Shown here piece by piece: positions 1 through 9,095 of a DNA stretch of 64,000 nt (its first letter is position 1; each line of letters begins with the position of its first letter). Source of the DNA: a bacterium. GTDB lineage: Bacteria > Chloroflexota > Anaerolineae > Caldilineales > Caldilineaceae. Location of the stretch: positions 1 through 64,000 of the forward strand of contig WGMT01000033.1 in the NCBI GenBank assembly GCA_016124945.1, in the 5' to 3' direction. The position numbers were made by a program, and so were the translations under genes. The notes beneath the pieces are model-generated. The model saw only the letters and a program-made list of their open reading frames with translations. It did not search any database and was not told the DNA's origin.

Positions 1-705
1 CTGCCCCCGGCATGGACGGCGGAAGGCAACTGGTCGCACCTGTTGGGTACAGACAACCTGGGGCGCGATATGTTTAGCCGCATTGTGTACGGCAGCCGCG
101 TCTCGGTGACGGTGGGCTTCTTCGGCGTCTTGATTGCGTTGAGTTTGGGGATGGCGGCGGGGCTGCTGGCGGGCTACTTCGGGGGCCGCGTCGACGCTTT
201 GATCAGCGGTCTGGTCAACTTGCTGCTGGCTGTGCCCTATGTGGTGCTCGTTGTGGTGGCGGCGGCTGTGTTGGGCCGCAGCCTGCTGAATGTGATCCTG
301 CTGTTCGGCGTGACGGGATCGCCCATTTTTGCCCGTGTCACTCGTGGTGAGGTGTTGCGCCTCCGCCAATCCGGCTATGTGGAAGCCGCACACAGCATCG
401 GCGCGCGGGACAGTCGTGTCCTGTTGCGTCACATCTTGCCCAATCTCATTGGCCCGCTGGTGACGCTGGCCACCTTCGAGATGTCGGCCATGATCTTCTA
501 TGAAGCAGGGCTTAGCTTCCTCGGCCTGAGTGTGCCCCCCAGTGTACCAAGTTGGGGCAACATGCTCACCCAGGGCCGTCAATACCTTAACATCTACCCC
601 TGGATCGCCGTCTACCCCGGCGTTGCCATTGCCATTACGGCGCTGGGCATGAACCTGCTAGGCGACTGGCTGCGCGATGTCCTTGATCCGCGGCGCGATA
701 GGTAG
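1..705 (+). CDS. ABC transporter permease, DppC/OppC type (5' end outside window)
   Basis: Inner-membrane permease subunit of a peptide/oligosaccharide (family 5) ABC importer. The reading frame is open from base 1 (LPPAWTAEGNWSHLLGTDN...), so the N-terminus lies upstream of the window. Visible are the LGTDNLGRDMFSR entry motif typical of DppC, about five hydrophobic segments, and the cytoplasmic EAA-type loop (VEAAHSIGARDSRVLLRHIL) that contacts the ATPase, followed by GLSFLGLSVPPSVPSWGNM near the C-terminus. It ends 11 bases before the convergent regulator gene. Its substrate cannot be told from this fragment. The family call is secure. Confidence 0.93.
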   Translation: MPPAWTAEGNWSHLLGTDNLGRDMFSRIVYGSRVSVTVGFFGVLIALSLGMAAGLLAGYFGGRVDALISGLVNLLLAVPYVVLVVVAAAVLGRSLLNVILLFGVTGSPIFARVTRGEVLRLRQSGYVEAAHSIGARDSRVLLRHILPNLIGPLVTLATFEMSAMIFYEAGLSFLGLSVPPSVPSWGNMLTQGRQYLNIYPWIAVYPGVAIAITALGMNLLGDWLRDVLDPRRDR

Positions 706-716
706 CATTGAGCCAC

Positions 717-3700
717 TTACAAAACTTTTGCCCCCAATGTGCGTAACGCTGCCTGCTGACTGCTTGTCAACCCTGTTGCGCCGCTGATCTGCACCCCTGC
801 GTAAGGACCCGGTGGTTTTACACTTGCCAATGTTGCCCCTGTTTGCACATCCCAAAGGCGGAGGGTGCCGTCGAAACTGCCTGTGAGCAGGTGGGCGCTG
901 CTAGGGCTGAAGGCGATGCTCATCACCGGTGCAGTGTGTCCATTCAATGTCTGTTGTATCGTCCCGCCGGCAACATCCAAGAGGTGGACAGACGCCCCGT
1001 CTGCTGCGGCCACCAACGTCCCCTGGGGATGATAGGCTACAGCGCGGACCCAAGCAGACTGGGTGGGGAAGACGTGGATCACTTGACCCGACGAAAACGA
1101 CCACACACGAATATGCTTGTCGCCACAACTACCCACCAAAAGGTTGCCGTCTGGGCTGACGGCGATGGCGTAGGCGTGATCGGGCAGGCGGGCCAGGGTG
1201 CGAAGCTGCCTGCCGCTTTCGGCATCCCATAAGCTGATGACGCCGTCGGCGCCGGCGCTTGCCACAATCGGCTCGGTGGGGTGAAAGAGGACGGAAAAGA
1301 TGAAATTGGCTTGTGCCCTCCAAATTTGCCGGCTACTGTGTACATCCCAAAGGCAGAGCTTGCCATCTTCACCGCCGCTGAGGACGCGCCTGCCGTCGGG
1401 GCTGAAGGCAACACTGCAAATGCGGTTGTGGTGTTCACGCAACACGTGCAAACATTTTCCCGTGGCAACGTCCCACAGGCGGACAGTTAGATCACCGCTG
1501 ACACTGGCCAGGCGTTCGCCACGGTTATCGAAGGCCAGGCAGAAGATCCAGTTTGTGTGGTCGCGCAGGCTTTGCCGCAAGCCACTGTGGACGGACATAG
1601 CCTCCTGGCGTTGCATCGCCGCCACATCCCACAGCCGTACTGTGTCGTCTTCGCCACCGCCGGCCGCGGTGACGCCGTCGGGGCTGAAGGCCACTGCCCA
1701 GACGCGCGCTGTTCGCCCAATCAGCGTGTGATGTAATTGGCCGCTGGCTACGTCCCACAAACGTACGGTTTGATCGGGGCCGCTGCTGGCAAGTCTATGG
1801 CCTTTGGGGTGAAAGGCCACAGCCCACACCCGTGATTCGTGACCTGGAAGCGTGCGTCGCAGCTCGCCGTTTTTCACGTCCCACAGCCGCACCATGTGAT
1901 CGCTGCCGCCGCTGGCCAGTAGATCAGCGGACGGGTGAAAGGCGACACTGCGCACCCAGGCCCCATGTTCGCTCAGGGTATGCAAGAGGGTTTGCCGTTG
2001 TAGATCCCAGATGCGGATGGTGCCGTCCAGGCTGCTGCCGGCCAGCAGGGCGCCGTCTGCCGAAAAGGTGATTGACCAGATACCGCTGCTGTGATCTTGC
2101 AGATCGCACAGCCGCTCACCCGAAGCTGGATCCCACAGGCGCACGATGCCGCTGTCGTCGCCGGCGGCGAGGATCTTACCGTCTGGGCTGAAAGCCACGG
2201 CGCGCACCCAACCATCCATTGCCAGGACACTGTGCAACGCGCTCTGCTCTGCGACAATGTCTTGGCGCAAGTACCACAGGCTGACGCTGCCGTCCTCGCT
2301 GCCGCTACCGGCCAAGGTGCCGGTGGCATCCACTGCAATGTCCCAGATCGCGGATCGTGTCACGGTAGGGCTTTGCCCTGCCTGCCTGTGCAACTCGTGG
2401 CGAAGGGTCCCATTGTTTACATCCCACAGCCGCACGATCCCGTCCTCGCCGCCGCTGACCAGTGTCTGCCCGTCCGGCGTGAAGGCAACGCCATAGACAG
2501 GCCCGGCATGTCCAACAAAGGTGCCGGCCGGCTGGTCGTCTTCCTCGCGCCAGAGGCGAATCTCTCCGGCCATGGTGCCCGCCGCCAGCAGATGACCGTT
2601 GGGATGCCAGGCCAGGGTGGGAATGTAGGCAAAGGTATCGCTAAAGACTGAGCCGGTGAGATCGGCGCCGCTGAAATCGACGCCGAATACCTCGCGATTG
2701 CGCAGATCGGCTTGCCAAACGGCCAGATGAGAAAAATCGTATCCACGCAGATCCGATTCCAGGTGGAGCAGCAGGTTGAGGAGGTTGCCCGCCGTGTAGC
2801 CTGGGGCCAGCGGTGCTTCTGCACGCAGTCGCGCCAGCAGGCTTTGCACATCCCGTTCCAGGCGAGCCCGCCCCATTCTGGTCAGCAATCGTTCGCTCAC
2901 AGGCGCAAGGAAGATCCGCTCCTGGCTGCGGCGCACATACTCACGGGCATTGGTCTTGAGCAGGGCGAAACGGCGCAAATCATGAGGGCGGCATGCTTCG
3001 ATCTCCTGGCAAATGGATTCAACCAGATAGCTTGTGGCATATTCCATCACCACATTTTGCAGGCCGAATCGGTTGTGGGTTCCTTCTAGCAGGGAGCGGC
3101 GTTGGAGCGAACGGATGGCAGCCAGCAGATTGCCGCGCTGTACCGGGTTGAGCAAGTTTTTTTCAAGGCTGGAGAGGGAGATTGGTTCGCGCTCGATGGC
3201 CAGCCAGAGCAGCACTTCCTGTTCAAGCGCTGAGAGACGGGCGAACTGCTGCGCCAATACGTCGCGGATGTCGTCAAAGAGAGGGGTTTCTTCTGAGAGG
3301 AAGGCGCCTACATCGCCAAGAAAGAGATCCTGTACCACCTCGGCCACCAACCGAAGTGCAAGCGGATTGCCCGAGTAGCGGCCCACGAGATCTGCTTCCT
3401 TGTCGCCGTGGATGGTCACGCCCTGGTCGGCGAGGATCGCTTCCCCGGCGGCACGGTCCAGCCCCTCCAGATCCAGCCAGCGCACCCACGGCATCTCTCG
3501 TTCCAGCCGCTCCAGTCCACGTGGACGTTCGCGACTGGTGAGGATGAGACAACTACGGTGATCCACCGCACCGAATCGTTGCAACAATGTGTCGTACAGA
3601 TCATAGCCGGGGCGGTAGGCGCCGCTGCGCTCCCTATCCTCCAGGACACTCTCTACGTTGTCTAGGATCAGCAGTGTACGCTGCCTGCGCAGGTAATCGA

Positions 3701-4784
3701 AGAGCAGATCGAACTGCGCATCCACCGATGTCGGCAACTCCACCAGATGCTCACCCGACAGGATCTGAAGCCAGGTCCGTAGGATCTCTGTGGGCGGCGG
3801 TGAGTTGATCAGCGAACGCCAGATGACGCCGTCGAAGCCATCGGCCACCTCTTGCGCCAACCGCACGGTGAGCGCCGTCTTGCCGATGCCACCCATGCCC
3901 AACACCCCCACCAGTCTGCAGCCATCCCCGACGAGCCACGAGCGCAGACGGTTCAGTTCTGCCTGTCGCCCGTGTAACGTGGTTGTGTAGGGCGCGCCAC
4001 CCCAATCGCGGATAGGGGACGAGAAAGAAGGCGCGCCGGCTGATCTGGTTAGTGATTGTGGGCCTAGCCGGATCTGATCGTAGAGTGCGGTGGTCTCTGC
4101 GTCGGGTTCCACGCCCAGTTCGTCCATGAGCACTCGACGGCAGATCTCATATTGGGCCAGCGCTGTCTCTCGTTCGCCATTCTGCACAAGCACGCGCATG
4201 AGCTGGCGGTGTGCTTCCTCGCGCCAGGGCATCAGGACAAGCTGCCGCTGAATGTAGCGTACAGTTTCTTCAAAGTCGCCCTGCTCCAGATGTTGCTGGG
4301 CCAGTTCCCCCAGGGCGGTGAGCATGCGCCGCTGTAGCCGCTCGCGCTGATGAAAAAGCCATTCTTCGAAGAGCACACTGCCGGTGTAGATGCCGTCGAG
4401 AAATGCGCCGCGATAGAGCGCCACGGCGTCGGCCAGGTGACCGGCATCCAACGCTGCGAGGAAATCGGCCACATCGAGAGCGTAGTCACTTGCTGGGTTA
4501 AATTGGATCGTCTGCCGGGTGACAAGCAGACGCGGCGAACCCTGCTTGTCTGCGTCTACGGCCTTGCGCAGCAGATAGAGCGACTGGCTGAGGTTGTGCC
4601 GGGCCACGTCGGCTGGTTCGTCGGGCCAGAAGAGTTGGATCAACGCATCGCGGGGATGGGGACGGTCGCTCTCCATAGCCAGGTAGGTCAACAGCGCCTG
4701 AATGTTGACGGACCGGAACGAGGCGATAGGGGTATCGTTGTGTACAACTTGAAACGCGCCGAGAAAGAGGAGCCTGAGACTCAT
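717..4784 (-). CDS. SARP-type regulator with NB-ARC ATPase and 14 WD40 repeats
   Basis: Large signal-transduction ATPase and transcription regulator of 1355 aa. Order seen: SARP winged-helix DNA-binding domain (about 1-95), bacterial transcriptional activation (BTAD/TPR) domain (about 100-240), NB-ARC domain with P-loop GMGGIGKT (296-303) and Walker B LLILDNVE, a helical region, a short pentapeptide-like stretch (DFSGADLTGSVF), then 14 WD40 repeats from about residue 730 to the end. Fourteen repeats would make two seven-bladed propellers. The ATG at 4784 is preferred because SARP proteins begin at this MSLRLLFLG strand. An in-frame ATG at 4922 would add 46 residues unlike the family. No neighbouring target gene is obvious. 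The propellers presumably sense a ligand or partner (inference). Confidence 0.92.
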   Translation of the reverse strand: MSLRLLFLGAFQVVHNDTPIASFRSVNIQALLTYLAMESDRPHPRDALIQLFWPDEPADVARHNLSQSLYLLRKAVDADKQGSPRLLVTRQTIQFNPASDYALDVADFLAALDAGHLADAVALYRGAFLDGIYTGSVLFEEWLFHQRERLQRRMLTALGELAQQHLEQGDFEETVRYIQRQLVLMPWREEAHRQLMRVLVQNGERETALAQYEICRRVLMDELGVEPDAETTALYDQIRLGPQSLTRSAGAPSFSSPIRDWGGAPYTTTLHGRQAELNRLRSWLVGDGCRLVGVLGMGGIGKTALTVRLAQEVADGFDGVIWRSLINSPPPTEILRTWLQILSGEHLVELPTSVDAQFDLLFDYLRRQRTLLILDNVESVLEDRERSGAYRPGYDLYDTLLQRFGAVDHRSCLILTSRERPRGLERLEREMPWVRWLDLEGLDRAAGEAILADQGVTIHGDKEADLVGRYSGNPLALRLVAEVVQDLFLGDVGAFLSEETPLFDDIRDVLAQQFARLSALEQEVLLWLAIEREPISLSSLEKNLLNPVQRGNLLAAIRSLQRRSLLEGTHNRFGLQNVVMEYATSYLVESICQEIEACRPHDLRRFALLKTNAREYVRRSQERIFLAPVSERLLTRMGRARLERDVQSLLARLRAEAPLAPGYTAGNLLNLLLHLESDLRGYDFSHLAVWQADLRNREVFGVDFSGADLTGSVFSDTFAYIPTLAWHPNGHLLAAGTMAGEIRLWREEDDQPAGTFVGHAGPVYGVAFTPDGQTLVSGGEDGIVRLWDVNNGTLRHELHRQAGQSPTVTRSAIWDIAVDATGTLAGSGSEDGSVSLWYLRQDIVAEQSALHSVLAMDGWVRAVAFSPDGKILAAGDDSGIVRLWDPASGERLCDLQDHSSGIWSITFSADGALLAGSSLDGTIRIWDLQRQTLLHTLSEHGAWVRSVAFHPSADLLASGGSDHMVRLWDVKNGELRRTLPGHESRVWAVAFHPKGHRLASSGPDQTVRLWDVASGQLHHTLIGRTARVWAVAFSPDGVTAAGGGEDDTVRLWDVAAMQRQEAMSVHSGLRQSLRDHTNWIFCLAFDNRGERLASVSGDLTVRLWDVATGKCLHVLREHHNRICSVAFSPDGRRVLSGGEDGKLCLWDVHSSRQIWRAQANFIFSVLFHPTEPIVASAGADGVISLWDAESGRQLRTLARLPDHAYAIAVSPDGNLLVGSCGDKHIRVWSFSSGQVIHVFPTQSAWVRAVAYHPQGTLVAAADGASVHLLDVAGGTIQQTLNGHTAPVMSIAFSPSSAHLLTGSFDGTLRLWDVQTGATLASVKPPGPYAGVQISGATGLTSSQQAALRTLGAKVL

Positions 4785-5048
4785 TGCCTGTACGCTAACC
4801 TGTACGATGAGTTCCGTTGGCGCGATCTGACGAATGCAGAGAGCGATGACGCCACGGGAAAGAGAGAGCGGTGTAGGCGTCATTGTAATTGGAAACAGTC
4901 GGCGCTGTCCATCTACTTTCACTGTGAGGGTGTATTTCTCGTTGCGGCCAGATTGACCTTCCGTGAACGGGTCAACAAGTCGCGGTGGATAACGTAGCCG
5001 TCTTGACCCCTTCCCGGAAGGTTGTGGCCTCTAGATTGAAACACATCC

Positions 5049-6563
5049 TCACGGCGAACTAATGCTCAGTTCCCCAGCCAGGTCATTAGGTCCGCTGTCG
5101 CGTCGGTTGAAGATGCCGCGGCGCGCCACGTGTAATGTCAGGCCAACCACCAGGACGCCCAGCACCACCACGCTGATCTGCATCCAGAGCACGTCCCAAA
5201 GGACGAGGCCATGCAGGAAGAGATTGGCCACGAAGAAAAGATAGAGGATCGTCAAGAGGAACCAGTTGCGCAGCATCCGTTGGAGGTGGCCCTCATGCTG
5301 CTTTTGTCTGCGTGATGCGGCAAACATGAGCAGTGGATAGACCCCGGCCAGCATAGACGAAGCCGCCGTCCCCGAAAAACAGAGCAGACTGGCAAACGAT
5401 CCGGCGTTAGTAAGCAGCAGACGTTCGGCGGCGAGGAACGTGAGGAAGATGGGGCTGACGGCAAGGGCAAACCGAAACCAACTGTGCGACATGGGCGCAC
5501 GCACGAAGCGCACAACCGACTGCCATGTCGACATACCTTGTCCGTCAGATTGAACCGTCAGCAGTGGCAGGCGTTCTCGGATCAGGTGGTAGAGGCTGTA
5601 GCTGACGTGAAACGATGCCATGCCAAGCGCCAACACAGCAAGGACAGTACCCAACACCTGTACCACCGGCCCCGCCTGTGCCGAAAGCGGTGCGAGCGCC
5701 GTCCCCTGCTCGTTTGCCAAACGCACGGGATCGACTGCGCCGGTCATGGCGATCACCCAAATGGTGTAGATCACAATAGCCGTCAATTGGGCGGCGATGC
5801 CTCCCCGTAGCAGCGCCCGTCCGCCCTCGGGCCGCGACAGCACGAGGCGGGCGCTGTTCCCAACGGAAAGGTGGCCGAAAAAGGCGCTTTGCACCACGCC
5901 GAAAATCATGCGCAGGTCAAGTGCCTCCATTGATTGGCCGCCGGCAAACGGCACCGCCATATACTGGAGGTTGGCCACCTGCATCTGCGAAAGCGCCAGG
6001 GCCGAGAGGAGAAGGATCAAACTAACGTTGACAATGCCGACAATCAACGCCGCCCCAGCCACCGCCGCCAGATCCTTGCGCCGTACCATGTAAATGCCAA
6101 GCACAAAGATCAGTACCGTCCACACCGGCGCTGGGATGGGGCTGTTGCCTGCCAGGTGGGTGGAGAGGCCGATGTAGTAGGCCATCAGCACGATGACGCC
6201 CCGTATCAGCAGCACCACCGAAAGTAACCCGGCCCCGGCCTGCCCCAGATACTCGGCCACGATCCGCCCCAGGAAGGCGTTCGGCTGACGCACCGTGGTG
6301 CTGCCGCCGATGGCCGAAGCCATCGCCGCCATGGTCAGCACGTTGATCAGCCCCAATCCGATCAGAATGGCAACACCCGGGATTGCCCCCACTGTGGCAA
6401 TGGCAATGGGGAGCGCAAGCACCCCTGCCCCAACGGTCTCGGTTAACGTTAAGGCATAGACCACCCAGCACGGCGGCAGAGATTGGAACCAACCTTGTAC
6501 GCCGCCACCTGTCATCTCGCGTTCGGCACTGATTGTCCCTCGGCGCATCGAAAAACGTAGCAT
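5049..6563 (-). CDS. Amino-acid permease-like membrane transporter
   Basis: Predicted integral membrane protein of 504 aa with about 11 hydrophobic segments. The first carries TLTETVGAGVLALPIAIATVG, the glycine-rich unwound-helix signature of the amino-acid/auxin permease and tyrosine/tryptophan permease group (APC superfold). It probably imports an amino acid by cation symport, but the substrate is unknown. The start at 6563 is chosen because a strong GGGGAGGG ribosome site (6571-6578, minus strand) lies 7 nt upstream. The open frame continues to 6908, but that extension is not membrane-protein-like and overlaps the divergent small ORF. No operon partner is seen. Confidence 0.82.
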   Translation of the reverse strand: MLRFSMRRGTISAEREMTGGGVQGWFQSLPPCWVVYALTLTETVGAGVLALPIAIATVGAIPGVAILIGLGLINVLTMAAMASAIGGSTTVRQPNAFLGRIVAEYLGQAGAGLLSVVLLIRGVIVLMAYYIGLSTHLAGNSPIPAPVWTVLIFVLGIYMVRRKDLAAVAGAALIVGIVNVSLILLLSALALSQMQVANLQYMAVPFAGGQSMEALDLRMIFGVVQSAFFGHLSVGNSARLVLSRPEGGRALLRGGIAAQLTAIVIYTIWVIAMTGAVDPVRLANEQGTALAPLSAQAGPVVQVLGTVLAVLALGMASFHVSYSLYHLIRERLPLLTVQSDGQGMSTWQSVVRFVRAPMSHSWFRFALAVSPIFLTFLAAERLLLTNAGSFASLLCFSGTAASSMLAGVYPLLMFAASRRQKQHEGHLQRMLRNWFLLTILYLFFVANLFLHGLVLWDVLWMQISVVVLGVLVVGLTLHVARRGIFNRRDSGPNDLAGELSISSP

Positions 6564-6739
6564 CGTTCTGCCCTCCCCAAATGGAATTGTTCGGCGTACC
6601 TGCCATTCAGGGTAGCCGGCAACTATCAACAAATTGTCAACGCTCGAAAAGTGAGCCACTCTGTTGATGATCTCTTGATAGTCGCCTGCTAATATAGGCG
6701 CAACGACAACAGCCAGTTTTTGGGTGAAAGCAGACGGAA

Positions 6740-6934
6740 ATGACGAAAGATAAAAACCCTGAGCAAGAGATTTACTACCGCTCCTATCTGTTGCGTCTAT
6801 GGCGCGACGGAGCGCGTGCTTCCTGGCGGGCTTCGCTTCACTGCACCGCCACCGACGAGCAATTTGGCTTTCGGAGCATTGCCGATCTTGTGGATTATCT
6901 ACAGGCATTGGAGAAGAAAACGGGGAATGAGTAG
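6740..6934 (+). CDS. Small conserved protein, Y-x3-L-x-RLWR family
   Basis: A 64-aa protein of unknown function, divergent from the amino-acid permease. The core is YYRSYLLRLWRDG, then ASWRASLHC and an F..I..L..YL tail. It aligns without large gaps with the small ORF at 22733-22951 (YHAFLVRLWRED, AAWRIRVQC, F..VEELTLFL), which shows that both are real genes of one family. No signal peptide or membrane segment. Only a weak ribosome site (ACGGA) precedes the ATG. The mixture of aromatic, Arg and Trp positions suggests a small folded alpha/beta domain, but its role is unknown. Confidence 0.6.
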   Translation: MTKDKNPEQEIYYRSYLLRLWRDGARASWRASLHCTATDEQFGFRSIADLVDYLQALEKKTGNE

Positions 6935-7042
6935 GGGGTCTACAGAGGAGCTGGTCTCGCCGGCTCGCTAGGTTTCGACAGGCTCGACCGGCGCTGGCCG
7001 AACTATGGGTTTCAACGTAGCTTCACTTTGGATTACCAAAAT

Positions 7043-7585
7043 CTAGCTGCTTTCTCTACTGTCAAAGCCGAAGACCACCCTTCTTCCCCAAGGGTGATCC
7101 ATCTCATTCTCCGCGTACTCGGCTTTGCTGTAGCCATGAATGACCCTGCGCCAAAATCCGATGGCTCGCGCATGATTGGGATAGGTGACGATCTCCCACT
7201 TCCCTCTGTGCATGGCAAAGCCATCAACCGCAGCCATTTCGCCAATGCCCTTGCCCCGGTAAGCGTGCAACACAAAGAACTCATGCACCACAAAGTCTGC
7301 CTCTATGCTTGCCGGAAGACGTGATCGTGCTGCAACCAGATTGAATCCGGCTGGACATCCGTCTGCGAGAATTAAGTAAGGGAATAGCGCTTGTGGATCT
7401 TTCCACCAGCCATCCAACGATTTAGAATGCTCCGCCAATGTGATCACACTGTCATCAACACCAAAAAGGCCATGCCTGTTTGGCTTGCTTGCGTCAAATT
7501 CAGATACGTCATGTTGGTAGAGGGGCCACAAGTTCTTGATGATGTATGCATCATGTTCCGTACACAACTTGAGTTCGACATGCAT
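7043..7585 (-). CDS. GNAT-family N-acetyltransferase
   Basis: A 180-aa acetyltransferase of the GNAT fold, expected to transfer acetyl from acetyl-CoA to an amine. Motif A, the acetyl-CoA pyrophosphate loop, is visible as VVHEFFVLHAYRGKGIGEMAA (about 102-122), with the R-G-K-G-I-G signature. Motif B follows as NHARAIGFWRRVIHGY. The N-terminal strand (ELKLCTEHDAYIIKNLWPLY) is also typical. It lies in the AT-richer block, on the same strand as the VOC and TetR genes but separated from them by 132 bases. The substrate is not predictable. Confidence 0.85.
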   Translation of the reverse strand: MHVELKLCTEHDAYIIKNLWPLYQHDVSEFDASKPNRHGLFGVDDSVITLAEHSKSLDGWWKDPQALFPYLILADGCPAGFNLVAARSRLPASIEADFVVHEFFVLHAYRGKGIGEMAAVDGFAMHRGKWEIVTYPNHARAIGFWRRVIHGYSKAEYAENEMDHPWGRRVVFGFDSRESS

Positions 7586-7717
7586 GATCGGAGTCCTCTT
7601 TGGTAACGGCCTATGTTGAGGATGAGGTTATCGTCCGCTTGGGTGAATGGGGGAATCTGCCAAAAATCTTCAGTTTTGCCACGAAGTCGAACAGGGGATG
7701 TAAACTTGATGGAGAAG

Positions 7718-8146
7718 TTACTCGGCGCTACGCCGCCCAAGATACTCTGCAAACCGCAAAAGGTAACCGTCAGGATCTTGAATCAGAAATTCCCGTTGCC
7801 CCTCCTCGTCGGAAGTAGAGACCTGATACCATGTCTCCTTCATTTCGCGAAAGGGGACGGCACCGATTTGGGCTAGTGAAGTGCGAACTGTCTCGACGTG
7901 GGGCACTTCGATTTGAAAGTTGATGCCGCGCCCAAGTGGACGGTCTAAGGGTTCAACGTTCCAGCCGTCGGCATGTTGTTGTTCAAGCATCAATTGTGCC
8001 TGACCCAACTCTATATAGGCGAACGGCGGATCCTCGCGCTGAAACCGCACGCGAAAGCCGGCGGCGGCGTAGAAGTGCAGCGATACAGCGAGATTTGCCA
8101 CTGTCAATTCGGGAACGAGAGGGTTCCAGTATTCTTGAACAGCCAT
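7718..8146 (-). CDS. VOC-superfamily (glyoxalase/bleomycin-resistance-like) protein
   Basis: A 142-aa protein with the paired beta-alpha-beta-beta-beta units of the vicinal oxygen chelate fold. Visible are VPELTVANLAVSLHFYAAAGF at the start, the QLMLEQQ strand, GINFQIEVPHVETVRTSLAQIGA opening the second half, and FLIQDPDGYLLRFAEYLG at the end, where the F-x-DPDG-x-x-x-x-F signature is characteristic of bleomycin-binding and dioxygenase-like members. It may bind a small toxic molecule or catalyse a metal-dependent reaction; the substrate is unknown. It is 69 bases downstream of the TetR gene on the same strand, so the two may be co-transcribed. Confidence 0.85.
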   Translation of the reverse strand: MAVQEYWNPLVPELTVANLAVSLHFYAAAGFRVRFQREDPPFAYIELGQAQLMLEQQHADGWNVEPLDRPLGRGINFQIEVPHVETVRTSLAQIGAVPFREMKETWYQVSTSDEEGQREFLIQDPDGYLLRFAEYLGRRSAE

Positions 8147-8215
8147 GATTCACCCTATGATCCGGTTGTCAACAACGTACTCAATCGCGGCGGAACGTTG
8201 GATTTCCCGGCATCC

Positions 8216-8851
8216 TTACCCCAGCATAGAAAAAGCCACAGTCAGGATCTGCTTCACCTCATCATTTGGTTCGCCGCGCGCAAGTAACGACAGCGCATTA
8301 CTTAACTGAGCATCGATGTAGATAGCGGCGAATCGTGAAGGCATCTCCCCGGTAAACTCCCCTTTTGCTCTCGCACGTTCCACCCAATCTTCATACACGG
8401 TTAATGCTTCTTCCTTGGCATGATCAACTTCTACGCGTGTCTCTTCCCCCAAATGCCGATAGGATTCGCGCATTTTTACAAACAAGCACCCCGCAGGCAC
8501 CGCTTGATCTTCACTAAAAAATTGTGCATCACTGCTCCTCGTTACAATGGACACGAGGCTATCGAGTGTCGCACGAAACGGCGCGTCGGCGGCGATCAAC
8601 TGGTACACCGGTGCAAGCACCTGTTTCTGGTAAGCAACAAGGACCGCTTTCATCATCCCGTCTTCATTGCCGAATTCACGGTAAAGAGCTGGTTTTGAGA
8701 CTTCCGCGCGCCGACAAATCTCGTTCAACGAGATGCTGTCAACGTCTTCACTCCAGTACGCTTGCATCGCCACAGCCAATGTTTGTTCGCGATCCATCGT
8801 TTTGGGGCGACCTCTTGATGTTTTTTTTGCCATCTTTGCATTAGAAGCCAT
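8216..8851 (-). CDS. TetR-family transcriptional repressor
   Basis: A 211-aa regulator. The N-terminal helix-turn-helix is clear (ISLNEICRRAEVSKPALYREFGNEDGMMKAVL, about residues 39-70). The C-terminal half would be the ligand and dimer domain. It is divergent from the SDR gene, and the intergenic region carries four copies of TACC-N4-GGTA in two promoter repeats, the kind of short palindrome that TetR dimers bind, so it probably represses the SDR gene and itself. A second in-frame ATG at 8833 (MAKKTSRGRPK) is a plausible alternative start: on the minus strand TTGTCA and TACTAA lie so close to 8851 that a message from there would be nearly leaderless. The inducer is unknown. Confidence 0.9.
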   Translation of the reverse strand: MASNAKMAKKTSRGRPKTMDREQTLAVAMQAYWSEDVDSISLNEICRRAEVSKPALYREFGNEDGMMKAVLVAYQKQVLAPVYQLIAADAPFRATLDSLVSIVTRSSDAQFFSEDQAVPAGCLFVKMRESYRHLGEETRVEVDHAKEEALTVYEDWVERARAKGEFTGEMPSRFAAIYIDAQLSNALSLLARGEPNDEVKQILTVAFSMLG

Positions 8852-8858
8852 AATTTAG

Positions 8859-8924
8859 TACCGTATGGTATTTTAATTTGACAAGGGTTGGATTTCACAA
8901 TATGATACCAGAAGGTACGTAAAT
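8859..8924 (+). promoter_or_regulatory. Sigma70-type promoter with two TetR-like operators, copy 1
   Basis: TTGACA (8878-8883), a 17-base spacer and TATGAT (8901-8906) form a near-consensus promoter pointing at the SDR gene. Palindromes TACCGTATGGTA (8859-8870) and TACCAGAAGGTA (8906-8917) bracket it; the second overlaps the -10 and the expected start point. Both are well placed for repression. The minus-strand promoter of the TetR gene would overlap the first palindrome. Confidence 0.8.
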
Positions 8925-8989
8925 CTACAACCTGCTGCTTCCTGTGATTGTGTTAAGACCGCACTGTTGAAGTAGAAACATTGATTTTG

Positions 8990-9055
8990 TACCAACTGGT
9001 ATTTTAATTTGACAATGATTGAACGCCCTAATATGATACCAATAGGTACGTAAAT
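8990..9055 (+). promoter_or_regulatory. Sigma70-type promoter with two TetR-like operators, copy 2
   Basis: Second copy of the 66-base unit, 131 bases downstream of the first: TTGACA (9009-9014), 17-base spacer, TATGAT (9032-9037), with TACCAACTGGTA (8990-9001) and TACCAATAGGTA (9037-9048). The promoter hexamers, operator half-sites and TTTTAATT/CGTAAAT flanks are conserved between copies, while the spacer and operator centres differ. It lies 41 bases before the SDR start codon. Confidence 0.8.
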
Positions 9056-9095
9056 ATGCACCCTGGGGTGTTCTTACAGAAAGGCGGAGATTCAA

